A DNA stretch of 42,297 nucleotides from an uncultured Oscillospiraceae bacterium (GTDB taxonomy: Bacteria; Bacillota; Clostridia; Oscillospirales; Oscillospiraceae): NCBI GenBank assembly GCA_934670025.1, contig CAKUOS010000012.1, forward strand, positions 1 to 42,297, in the 5' to 3' direction. Shown piece after piece: positions 1 through 7,189 of this stretch. Below the pieces are notes generated by a model. The model was not told the origin of the DNA, made no database searches, and worked only from the letters and a program-made list of their open reading frames with translations. The position numbers were made by a program, and so were the translations under genes. How positions within the stretch are numbered: position 1 is the stretch's first letter; each line of letters starts with the position of its first letter.

Positions 1-1014
1 GGCGGCGGCCGCATGGTCATCACGATGGACCGCTACGAGGCCAACTGGCCGATGGTCGAAAAGGGCTGGCGCACGCACGTGCAGGGCGAGGGCCGTCAGT
101 TCGCCTCCGCAAAGGAAGCGATCGAAACCTACCGCGCCGAAAATCCCGGCATGATCGATCAGGATCTTCTGCCGTTCGTCGTCGCAAAGGACGGCAAACC
201 CGTGGCGAAGATCGAAAACGGCGACAGCGTCATCCTCTTCAACTTCCGCGGCGACCGCGCGCAGGAGATCTCCCTTGCGTTTGACCGTAAGGACTTTGAC
301 AAGTTTGACCGCGGCGACTATACCGGTGTGAAGTTTGCCGGTATGCTGGAATACGACGGCGATCTCAAGATCCCCGAGCATTACCTTGTCGAGCCGCCCG
401 TCATCCGCAACACCCTGACCGAGGTCCTCTGCAAGGCCGGCATCCACGAATATGCCGTCTCCGAGACGCAGAAATACGGCCACGTGACCTACTTCTGGAA
501 CGGCAACCGCTCCGGTAAGGTCGACGAGAACCTCGAGGTCTACGAGGAGATCCCGTCCGACGTCATCCCGTTTGAAAACGCCCCGGCCATGAAGTCCGTC
601 GAGATCACCGATCATCTCGTCGCCGCGATGGCCTCGCACAAGTTCGGGTTCCTGCGCTGCAATTACCCCAACGGCGACATGGTCGGCCATACCGGCGTCC
701 TGCCCGCGGTCATCAGCGCGATGGAGTCCGTCGACGCGGCGGTCGGCCGTGTAAAGGAAGCCGCCGATAAATACGGCTATACGCTTCTCATCACCGCCGA
801 CCACGGCAACGCCGACCAGATGACGGAAACGAAAAAGGGCAAGACCAGTGTGCGCACCGCGCATTCTCTGAACCCCGTTCCGTTCATCATCTACGATCCC
901 GACAACAACTACGAGATCAAAGACGGCAAGTTTGGCCTCGCCAATGTCGCGCCGACCGTCGTGACCATGATGGGCCTTACGGCGCCCGACTGCTGGCAGC
1001 CGAGCATGATCTGA
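1..1014 (+). CDS. gpmI: 2,3-bisphosphoglycerate-independent phosphoglycerate mutase, 5'-truncated
   Basis: This cytosolic enzyme interconverts 3- and 2-phosphoglycerate in glycolysis and gluconeogenesis, using two Mn ions. The frame is open from the first base (GGGRMVITMDRYEANW), so the start lies outside the window. About 337 residues are present against a usual 510 or so, which means roughly the first third is missing, including the catalytic Ser and the first metal ligands. Visible family motifs are FNFRGDRAQE (about 235-265), NGDMVGHTG with metal-binding Asp and His (about 670-695), TADHGNADQM with the Asp-His pair (about 793-822) and AHSLNPVPF with another metal His (about 860-885). The match is strong across the whole visible part. 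An imperfect hairpin follows the stop. Confidence 0.96.
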   Translation, partial: GGGRMVITMDRYEANWPMVEKGWRTHVQGEGRQFASAKEAIETYRAENPGMIDQDLLPFVVAKDGKPVAKIENGDSVILFNFRGDRAQEISLAFDRKDFDKFDRGDYTGVKFAGMLEYDGDLKIPEHYLVEPPVIRNTLTEVLCKAGIHEYAVSETQKYGHVTYFWNGNRSGKVDENLEVYEEIPSDVIPFENAPAMKSVEITDHLVAAMASHKFGFLRCNYPNGDMVGHTGVLPAVISAMESVDAAVGRVKEAADKYGYTLLITADHGNADQMTETKKGKTSVRTAHSLNPVPFIIYDPDNNYEIKDGKFGLANVAPTVVTMMGLTAPDCWQPSMI

Positions 1015-1030
1015 GCTTTTTACACTTCCC

Positions 1031-1060
1031 GGACAGACGGGGCCTGTGCCCCGCCTGTCC
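1031..1060 (+). terminator. Imperfect hairpin after gpmI
   Basis: GGACAG-A-CGGGG pairs with CCCCG-C-CTGTCC around a CCTGTG loop, giving 11 pairs with one A/C mismatch. No T-run follows, so it is either a weak terminator or a 3'-end stabilising or processing structure between gpmI and the lipoprotein gene. Confidence 0.45.
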
Positions 1061-1080
1061 GCAGCGTCTGGAGGAACGAT

Positions 1081-2610
1081 ATGCGGAAGAAACGATGGAC
1101 ACTCCTGATTCTGGTTCTGGTGCTGGCGGCCCTTTGCGCCTGTAATGCGCCTGCTGCGCCCGAAGCGCCCGCAGCAGAACCCGAACCGGCCCCGGCTTCG
1201 GACCCCGCCGAACCGGCGGACGAGCCTGCGCAGACGCAAACGCCCGCCGCGCCCGTCTCGCTGCGCACGCCCGACCGGACGATCGCCTCCAAACACTATT
1301 CCGCCGATATCTACCATCAGACCATCCGGAAGTATCAGGCTTCCATCGAATCGACGACCTATGAATTTACCGACGGCACACTTGTCCGCGCCTATCGCGC
1401 CGCGGGCGCCGGCGGGATGTGTACCTTCCTCGACCGGACGGTCGCCGGCTCCGGGACCGTCCACTATTACAGCGGCTCGCTCGGCCGCTGGGCCGAAGCG
1501 CCGCTGGACGCCTCGGAATACAGCTGTCCCGTCATCGTCATCGAGATGGACAGCGGCGAAACGTATTTCATCGCCCTCTCGCGCACGTTCACCCCGCATG
1601 AAAACGGCACGCTGGAGTATCTTCCCGCCTACGACGGCCATCTGCGCGTCACGCGCACCGAAGGAGGCTTCCGCCTGCAAGCCGAGGGCTACGGCCTTAC
1701 GCCCGGCAACGTCGCCGACTGCATGATCCTGGAGCTTCCGCAGAAGCTCGACTGGTCGCTCGACAACTGCGCCATCGCCTGGACGCGCTTCGTGCAGAAC
1801 GGCGACAGCCAGTGGTGCTACGACGGCTATTACCGCAAGACCGCGTATAACTACATCCCCACCGGCGACGATTATTACTACCGCTGCGCCGCGTCATATA
1901 CGATCCGCGGCTTCGTCTCGCGCGCGCCGATGTGCAAAGAGGCCGCCGCGCTCTCCATCGTCACGCTCGATATCATGGCGCAGCAGCAAAACAGCTACGG
2001 CTATTGGGCCACCGGCCCGGGCAGCGAGTGGCTCCGGGGCGATTACGGCATCAGCCCCGGCTTCTACGACACGCGCTTCAATACCGATCTGCTTGAGATC
2101 TACATCACTGCTTCGCGCAAGTTCGGCATGGGCCTGTTCGATGAGACGATGACGCGCTATGTCGGCTTTTTCAACCAGATCGCCGCGTCGAGCCATATCA
2201 CGACGGAAAACGACGGCTGGCTCGTGCCCGATTACTGGTGCCCGGGCGAGTTCACCACGCCGCATACGTCCTTAAACCATCAGGCGGCGGAGTGTCTGGC
2301 GCTGTACCACGCGGCGGACGTTTTAAAGCGCGGCGATCTGCGCGAGCTGGCAGACCGGATGCTCCTCGCCATCGAGGATACCGGCGCGGGCTGGGTCATG
2401 CCGAACCATAATCTCTACTACAGCATCCTGCCGGACGGTACGTATCTCACCGGCGACTACCCGTATCTCACCTATAACGACCTCTACGCCCTGCGCAAAT
2501 ACCTGACCGGCTTCGGCAAAGAGCCGAACGAGACGCTCACCATGCTCATGGATGAGAAGCTCCTCTGGATGCGCGCCAACGGCGTTTCGGGCTACAAAAC
2601 GGACGGCTGA
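1081..2610 (+). CDS. Putative lipoprotein of unknown function
   Basis: This 509-residue protein has a lipoprotein signal: a basic start (MRKKR), a hydrophobic stretch of about 14 residues and a lipobox ending LCAC with the lipidated Cys near residue 21. A low-complexity Ala/Pro/Glu linker follows (about 22-60), as expected of a protein tethered outside the membrane. The rest is rich in Tyr, Trp and Asp. The C-terminal half (about 280-500) reads as repeated helices with an NHNLYYSILPDGTYLTGDYP-type segment. That is reminiscent of alpha/alpha-toroid carbohydrate-active proteins, but I cannot name a family. GGAGG sits six bases before the ATG. It follows gpmI by 66 bp and may share its transcript. 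Start and localisation are secure; function is unknown. Confidence 0.85.
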   Translation: MRKKRWTLLILVLVLAALCACNAPAAPEAPAAEPEPAPASDPAEPADEPAQTQTPAAPVSLRTPDRTIASKHYSADIYHQTIRKYQASIESTTYEFTDGTLVRAYRAAGAGGMCTFLDRTVAGSGTVHYYSGSLGRWAEAPLDASEYSCPVIVIEMDSGETYFIALSRTFTPHENGTLEYLPAYDGHLRVTRTEGGFRLQAEGYGLTPGNVADCMILELPQKLDWSLDNCAIAWTRFVQNGDSQWCYDGYYRKTAYNYIPTGDDYYYRCAASYTIRGFVSRAPMCKEAAALSIVTLDIMAQQQNSYGYWATGPGSEWLRGDYGISPGFYDTRFNTDLLEIYITASRKFGMGLFDETMTRYVGFFNQIAASSHITTENDGWLVPDYWCPGEFTTPHTSLNHQAAECLALYHAADVLKRGDLRELADRMLLAIEDTGAGWVMPNHNLYYSILPDGTYLTGDYPYLTYNDLYALRKYLTGFGKEPNETLTMLMDEKLLWMRANGVSGYKTDG

Positions 2611-2634
2611 GCCGCCGCAAACCCATTTTTTCTC

Positions 2635-2663
2635 TTGTGCTTTCCCGGAAAATCGGTTAGAAT
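2635..2663 (+). promoter_or_regulatory. SigA-type promoter for the Asp23-fakA unit
   Basis: TTGTGC (2635-2640), a 17-bp spacer and TAGAAT (2658-2663) lie 45 bp before the Asp23-family gene. Confidence 0.6.
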
Positions 2664-2707
2664 AAGCTGAAATATCCGTTTCCAATCACTGCTAAAGGAG
2701 GATTTTC

Positions 2708-3061
2708 ATGATCCGTATGAATACCGACATCGGCCGGATCACGGTCGACAGCGCCGTCTATACCAACATCGCGGGCTTTGCCGCGACCAACTGCTTCGGC
2801 GTCAAGGGCATGGCCGTGCGCTCGATGACCGACGGCCTCGTGCATCTGCTGCGCAAGGAGGCCATGGGCAAGGGCGTCAAGGTCACGTTCAACGCCGATA
2901 ACTCCCTTTCCATCGACCTGCATATCATGGTCGACAAGAACGTCAACCTCAGCGCCATCGCCACCTCGATCATCGGCGAGGTCCGCTATTTTGTCACCAA
3001 GTCCACGGGCACCGAGGTTCGTGCCGTGAACGTGTTTGTCGACTCCATCTGCGTCGACTGA
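2708..3061 (+). CDS. Asp23/Gls24 family (YloU-like) protein
   Basis: This is a small (117 aa) cytosolic protein of the Asp23/Gls24 alkaline-shock family. The core shows the typical pattern: NTDIGRITVDSAVYTNIAG, then a conserved Gly-Val-Lys-Gly segment, a hydrophobic strand (VKVTFNADNSLSIDLHIMVD) and a final VNVFVDSI strand. AGGAGG lies just before the ATG. It is followed 48 bp downstream by fakA, the same order as yloU-yloV in Bacillus and many Firmicutes, so this is the YloU-type member rather than the membrane-anchored Asp23 of staphylococci. The molecular role is not established. The family is linked to envelope stress, and the genomic pairing suggests a tie to fatty-acid phosphorylation. 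Confidence 0.9.
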   Translation: MIRMNTDIGRITVDSAVYTNIAGFAATNCFGVKGMAVRSMTDGLVHLLRKEAMGKGVKVTFNADNSLSIDLHIMVDKNVNLSAIATSIIGEVRYFVTKSTGTEVRAVNVFVDSICVD

Positions 3062-3109
3062 ACCGAAACGAAACACGCGCACTTTTGGCGCTCACGGAGG
3101 TAACACACC

Positions 3110-4786
3110 ATGATCAAGACCATTGACGGCGCGGCGTTTGCCCGCATGATGCTCTCTGCCGCCGCCGAGATCGACCGCAATAAGCAAAAGGTCAACGAGC
3201 TGAACGTTTTCCCGGTGCCCGACGGCGACACCGGCACGAATATGAGCATGACGCTCTCGGCTGCCAGCACGGAGCTGCGCCGCGCGGGCGATATCACCCT
3301 CACCAAGGCCGCCGATAAGACCGCCTCGGCGTTGCTGCGCGGTGCGCGCGGCAATTCGGGCGTCATTCTGTCGCTTCTGTTCCGCGGCTTTTCCAAGTCG
3401 CTCAAGGGCAAGACCGAGGCCGATGGCCGCGACTTTGCCGCCGCGCTGACCGCGGGCGTCGAGGCTGCATACAAGGCCGTCATGAAGCCTGCCGAGGGCA
3501 CCATCCTGACCGTCTCGCGCCTGACGGCCGACGCCGCGCGCGATCTTGCCGCGGAGAATGACGCCGTCGAGTATGTGCTCGAAAACTGCATCGACACGGC
3601 CAACGCCGCGCTGGGCAATACCGTCAACCAGAATCCCGTTCTCAAAAAGGCCGGCGTCGTCGACGCGGGCGGCATGGGCTTCTGCCTGATTTTGCGCGGG
3701 ATGCTCGAGAGTCTGCGCGGCAACGACGTCGTTTTTGAAGACGGCGGCACGAACGAAGAGGCCGATTTCGGCATCTTCGATTCTGAAGATATCACCTTCG
3801 CGTTCGACACGGTCTTCATCGTCCGCAAGCGCGAGGATATCACCTCGCTCGATCCGCTGCGCGAATATCTCGGCAGCATCGGCGACAGTCTCGTCATCGG
3901 TGAAGACGACGAGGCGTTCAAGGTCCACGTACATACCAATACCCCCGGCGACGCGCTGAGCGAAAGCCAGAAATACGGCACGCTCGAGCTTGCGAAGATC
4001 GAAAATATGCGCTTGCAGCACGACGATCTGACCGCCGGGCGCAAGGCGCGCTCGACCGACGATCTCGAGGCCGTGGAGCAGGAGCTGGAAAATGGCGCCG
4101 CGAAGCCTTCGGAACCGGCGAAACCCGAAAAGCGCTACGGCAGCGTCGCCGTCTGCGCGGGCGAGGGACTGGCCGGCGTGTTCCGCGATCTTGGCGCCGA
4201 CGCCATCATCGAGGGCGGCCAGACCATGAACCCCTCGACCGAGGACATTCTCAGCGCCATCGAAAAGACCCCGGCACAGGTCGTCTTCGTCCTGCCCAAC
4301 AACAAAAACATCATCATGGCCGCGCAGGCCGCGGCCGAGCTTTCGACGCGCACCGTCGTGGTCATCCCGTCCAAGACCGTGCCGCAGGGCATCAGCGCGC
4401 TTTTGTCCTTCGACGAGTCGATGGAGCCTGATGAGAACGAAGCGGCCATGAACGACTGCCTCGCGGGCGTCATGACCATGCAGATCACCTACGCCGCGCG
4501 CGATTCCGACTTCGACGGCTTCGATATCCACGCGGGCGATTATCTCGGCCTGTGCGACGGCGCGCTGCTCGGCACTGCGCGCGATATTCACGAGCTGCTT
4601 GCCGCGATGGCGGACAAGGCCGCCGAAGCGGGCAAGGAATTCATCAACGTCTTCTACGGCGCAGACATCGACGAGGCCGACGCCGAGCGTGCGGCGGCGC
4701 TCTTCCGCGAACACGCGCCCGACGCCGAGGTCAACCTCGTCTCGGGCGGCCAGCCGATCTACTACTACCTCATCTCAGCGGAATAA
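3110..4786 (+). CDS. fakA: Fatty acid kinase FakA (DhaL/DAK2 domain plus DegV-like domain)
   Basis: FakA phosphorylates fatty acids bound to a FakB partner, feeding host or recycled fatty acids into phospholipid synthesis. The protein has 558 residues, the normal length (YloV family). The N-terminal DhaL/DAK2 nucleotide-binding domain (about 1-200) carries NVFPVPDGDTGTNM, with the Mg-binding Asp cluster at residues 38-40, and RGARGNSGVILS. The middle domain (about 200-330) leads to a C-terminal DegV-like fold (about 345-558) with EGGQTMNPSTEDIL and VVFVLPNNKNI. GGAGG precedes the ATG. No fakB (DegV) gene is seen in the window, so the acyl-binding partner must lie elsewhere. The gene ends in a strong terminator. 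Confidence 0.93.
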   Translation: MIKTIDGAAFARMMLSAAAEIDRNKQKVNELNVFPVPDGDTGTNMSMTLSAASTELRRAGDITLTKAADKTASALLRGARGNSGVILSLLFRGFSKSLKGKTEADGRDFAAALTAGVEAAYKAVMKPAEGTILTVSRLTADAARDLAAENDAVEYVLENCIDTANAALGNTVNQNPVLKKAGVVDAGGMGFCLILRGMLESLRGNDVVFEDGGTNEEADFGIFDSEDITFAFDTVFIVRKREDITSLDPLREYLGSIGDSLVIGEDDEAFKVHVHTNTPGDALSESQKYGTLELAKIENMRLQHDDLTAGRKARSTDDLEAVEQELENGAAKPSEPAKPEKRYGSVAVCAGEGLAGVFRDLGADAIIEGGQTMNPSTEDILSAIEKTPAQVVFVLPNNKNIIMAAQAAAELSTRTVVVIPSKTVPQGISALLSFDESMEPDENEAAMNDCLAGVMTMQITYAARDSDFDGFDIHAGDYLGLCDGALLGTARDIHELLAAMADKAAEAGKEFINVFYGADIDEADAERAAALFREHAPDAEVNLVSGGQPIYYYLISAE

Positions 4787-4792
4787 TGAAAC

Positions 4793-4829
4793 AAAAAGCG
4801 GTGCGGTTCTCAGAACCGCACCGCTTTTT
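4793..4829. terminator. Bidirectional intrinsic terminator between fakA and the M56 gene
   Basis: A perfect 17-bp stem (AAAAAGCGGTGCGGTTC) closes around a TCA loop, with A-runs and T-runs at its two edges, so it can stop transcripts from both convergent genes. The stop codon of the minus-strand M56 gene overlaps its outer edge. Confidence 0.93.
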
Positions 4830-6307
4830 TACTCTGTTTTGCGAAGAATCGTGTCGAGATACGCCCAGTCCGGGCCGCTTGCCAGATAATACGTCTGATC
4901 GCGCGTGTTCCGCTCCCAAAACCGGTAGATGTACGCCCTGTGCTCCGACAGCTCCACGTTGATAAGCCCCTGCGGCGTGTCAAACCCGAAACTGATCTGC
5001 TGCCCGGCGTCCTCCGCCGTATCGTCGTAAAACAGCGCCGATGTGATCTCCTCCATCTCCAGCGCAGCAAGATAGTCCTTCAGCGCGTCCGGGTCCGTGC
5101 AGCGGTATTCGCCGCTGTAGCTGCCGCCGGTCCAGTCCTGCACGTACTGAAGCGTGCTCCCGGACGGATCCTGCCCGCCGAAGATGCGTTCCGCGCCCGA
5201 TTGGCCGTCATACGCCAGCGCGACGTAGCCGCGGCTACAGAACAGCGCGATGACCAGAGCTGCCGCCAGAATTGCACCCGTGTACTTTTTCCCCGGCTTC
5301 ACGACGTTTTTGAGCCGGTATTGCAGCGCCTTGGCCGTCGCGGACAGACACGTCGTGAACCCGCGCTCATCGCCCGCCGTGCGCAGCAGCAGCGCTGCGT
5401 ACTGCTGCCGCGCCGCATCGTCCGCGTCCAGCAGCACCGTCTCGTCGCAGCTGAGCTCCATGTCGTCGGCGCTTTTGCGCATCGCCGCCCACATGAGCGG
5501 ATTGAACCAGCACACGGCCGCGCAGAATTGCAGGCAGAATTTCGTCGCCATATCGCCGCGGCTGATGTGGATGATCTCATGCCGCAAAATGAGCGCCAGC
5601 TCATCATCACGATAGTCCCGCACCGGCAGCACCACGCGCGTCGAGCGGCGCGCCAGGCCGATGGACAGCGGCGTCGTCACCCGCGGCGAGGAAACAAGGC
5701 GGAATCTGACCTTTTCAAACCGCGCCGCGTCCAGCTCCTGCTTCCACACAGCCAGCACCTTCGCGTCCGTGACCGGCTGCGCGTCCCTCAGAATATGGCG
5801 CCTGAAGCGCAGATGCGAGACGATTTTCCACGTCAGAATGCCCACAAACCCCGCCAGCCACACGCCGAGCAGCCAGTATGCCAGCTTTCCCGGCGCGTGC
5901 AGAATCACCAGCGGCTGCGGCGCGGCGGCGAAGCGCGCGGACTGGAGCGTCACATACAGACAGTCCGGCAGCAGCCAGAGGACCGCGCACGCGCGCGCGG
6001 AAAAATACCTCCGGAACAGCGGCAGCGCCGCGAGCAGAAACGCATAATATACGCTCACGTGCAGGAAAATGCCGAACAGCACCGCCAGCGTGCTGCGCGC
6101 GGCGAACGCTGCGCCGCCGGCCGCCAGACCGAGCCCCATCCACAGGAGCAGCAGCATCGGCAGTCTCGCCGCGTCGCCGAAGCCCCGGTAGCGCAGTCCC
6201 TCGGCCGCCGGGTTGCGGTCGGCGTCCTCGGTCGACCAGATGCTCCACGCCGTCACGCCGCCGAACAGCACCCCGAGGATCGCGTTCATCAATACCCCCG
6301 CCGTCAT
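4829..6307 (-). CDS. BlaR1/MecR1-like M56 membrane metalloprotease with short sensor tail
   Basis: This is a 492-residue integral membrane zinc protease of family M56. In the BlaR1/MecR1 family such proteins sense an outside signal and inactivate a BlaI-type repressor. Membrane segments are visible at about 4-20, 50-70, 76-97, 140-160 and 344-358. The zinc motif HEIIH is at residues 243-247, with ELSCDETVL (about 284-292) supplying the third ligand region. The outer part after the last segment is only about 130 residues and shows no penicillin-binding SxxK motif, so beta-lactam sensing is doubtful. The ATG at 6307 overlaps the TGA of the upstream blaI-like gene (ATGA), implying coupled translation. 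A longer frame upstream would overlap the repressor and is rejected. Confidence 0.9.
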   Translation of the reverse strand: MTAGVLMNAILGVLFGGVTAWSIWSTEDADRNPAAEGLRYRGFGDAARLPMLLLLWMGLGLAAGGAAFAARSTLAVLFGIFLHVSVYYAFLLAALPLFRRYFSARACAVLWLLPDCLYVTLQSARFAAAPQPLVILHAPGKLAYWLLGVWLAGFVGILTWKIVSHLRFRRHILRDAQPVTDAKVLAVWKQELDAARFEKVRFRLVSSPRVTTPLSIGLARRSTRVVLPVRDYRDDELALILRHEIIHISRGDMATKFCLQFCAAVCWFNPLMWAAMRKSADDMELSCDETVLLDADDAARQQYAALLLRTAGDERGFTTCLSATAKALQYRLKNVVKPGKKYTGAILAAALVIALFCSRGYVALAYDGQSGAERIFGGQDPSGSTLQYVQDWTGGSYSGEYRCTDPDALKDYLAALEMEEITSALFYDDTAEDAGQQISFGFDTPQGLINVELSEHRAYIYRFWERNTRDQTYYLASGPDWAYLDTILRKTE

Positions 6308-6678
6308 AGCGCGCCGCGCTCCAGTAATTCGCGCAGCTGCCGCAGCTCCTCCTGCGTCAGACTCCCGCCGCAAAGCGCCGCCGCGAATGCGTCCACACGC
6401 CCGCCGCAGAGCGTGTCGAGGAAGCGGCGGCTCTGCCATGCAAGATAGTCCTCCTGCCGCACGAGCGGCCTATAGACGGCGCTGCGGCCCGTTTTTTCGA
6501 TCTGCACAAAGCCCCGGCCTGCCAGGCGCGACAAAAGCGTCAAAAGCGTCGTTGCAGCCATCGGGTGCGTTTTTTGCAGGTTTTCTTCGATCTGCGCGCG
6601 CTTCGCGGGCCCCTCACACGCCCAGATCGCCTGCATCACGGCCAGCTCCGCGTCGGGCAGCCGTTTTTCCGTGGGCAT
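6304..6678 (-). CDS. BlaI/MecI family repressor (pair 1)
   Basis: This 124-residue winged-helix repressor has the BlaI layout: an N-terminal DNA-binding domain (LPDAELAVMQAIWACEGPAK, then a recognition helix around MAATTLLTLLSRLAGRGFV) and a C-terminal helical dimerisation domain ending LTQEELRQLRELLE. It probably represses its own operon with the M56 protease, which would cleave or inactivate it on signal. AAGGAGG lies eight bases before the ATG. Its promoter overlaps dyads of the classical TACA-N2-TGTA BlaI type, which fits autorepression. No beta-lactamase gene is nearby, so the regulon is unknown. Confidence 0.92.
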   Translation of the reverse strand: MPTEKRLPDAELAVMQAIWACEGPAKRAQIEENLQKTHPMAATTLLTLLSRLAGRGFVQIEKTGRSAVYRPLVRQEDYLAWQSRRFLDTLCGGRVDAFAAALCGGSLTQEELRQLRELLERGAL

Positions 6679-6693
6679 CCCGGCATCCTCCTT

Positions 6694-6731
6694 CTACAAA
6701 TGTAGTATTTTCTTTTATTCTACATCTGTAG
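6694..6731 (-). promoter_or_regulatory. Two BlaI-type operators (TACA-N2-TGTA) before pair 1
   Basis: CTACAAATGTAG (6694-6705) and CTACATCTGTAG (6720-6731) each match the TACA-N2-TGTA core of BlaI/MecI operators. Their centres are 26 bp apart, so they lie on nearly the same helix face. The first lies between the -10 box and the ribosome site of the repressor, and the second covers the -10/spacer. They are the likely autoregulatory sites of repressor 1. Confidence 0.75.
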
Positions 6732-6744
6732 AGCAAAAAGTCAA
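6717..6744 (-). promoter_or_regulatory. Promoter of BlaI/M56 pair 1
   Basis: Read leftwards: TTGACT (6744-6739), a 16-bp spacer and TAGAAT (6722-6717). The dyad at 6720-6731 overlaps the spacer and -10 box, so repressor binding would block RNA polymerase. Confidence 0.7.
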
Positions 6745-6755
6745 GCAGAATTTTC

Positions 6756-6784
6756 TTGACAAACGCCGTCTAATGCGTTAGACT
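6756..6784 (+). promoter_or_regulatory. Promoter of BlaI/M56 pair 2
   Basis: TTGACA (6756-6761), a 17-bp spacer and TAGACT (6779-6784). The -10 box is embedded in the first 16-bp palindrome, a typical repressible arrangement. Confidence 0.65.
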
Positions 6785-6809
6785 ACATCTACAGTCTAAC
6801 GCATTAGAC
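6768..6809 (+). promoter_or_regulatory. Two GTCTAA-type palindromic operators before pair 2
   Basis: GTCTAATGCGTTAGAC (6768-6783) and GTCTAACGCATTAGAC (6794-6809) are each near-perfect palindromes and are exact reverse complements of one another, with centres 26 bp apart. They differ from the TACA/TGTA sites serving pair 1. They cover the -10 box and the start region of the second operon and are the likely sites for repressor 2. Confidence 0.78.
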
Positions 6810-6823
6810 AGGAGGAACCCAAT

Positions 6824-7189
6824 ATGTCTACCCCGAAAATTTTTGAAAGCGAATACCGCTTCTGCCTGATTTTATGGGAGCATGAGCCCATATCCAGCGC
6901 CGATCTTGCACGCCGGTGCAAGGAAAAGCTCGGCTGGAGCCGCACGACGACCTATACCGTCATCAAGCGCCTGACCGAGCGCGGCGTTGTCACGCACGAC
7001 GGCGGCCTCGTCCGCGCGCTCGTGACGAAGGACGCAGTGCAGTCCGCCGAGCTTGACGAACTGGTGGAAAAGACGTTCGAGGGCTCGCTTCCCGCATTCG
7101 TCGCGGCCTTTTCCCGCAGGACAGACCTGTCGCAGACCGAGATCGACCAGCTGCGAAAGCTGATCGACAGCTTTGAGGAGGGCACGTGA
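6824..7189 (+). CDS. BlaI/MecI/CopY family repressor (pair 2)
   Basis: This 121-residue winged-helix regulator is homologous in layout to the divergently encoded repressor but clearly different in sequence. The helix-turn-helix region (ISSADLARRCKEKLGWSRTT, then TYTVIKRLTERGVV) is followed by a C-terminal dimerisation helix (LSQTEIDQLRKLIDSFEE). AGGAGG precedes the ATG. The stop overlaps the start of the next gene (TGATG), coupling the repressor to its M56 partner. It is likely to bind the two GTCTAA palindromes in front of it. The inducing signal is not known. Confidence 0.92.
   Translation: MSTPKIFESEYRFCLILWEHEPISSADLARRCKEKLGWSRTTTYTVIKRLTERGVVTHDGGLVRALVTKDAVQSAELDELVEKTFEGSLPAFVAAFSRRTDLSQTEIDQLRKLIDSFEEGT

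Noticed and set aside
4940..6448. 502-codon open frame on the plus strand opposite the first M56 gene
   Set aside because: Arg/Gln/His-rich translation with no family motifs; a high-GC shadow of the M56 and BlaI genes.
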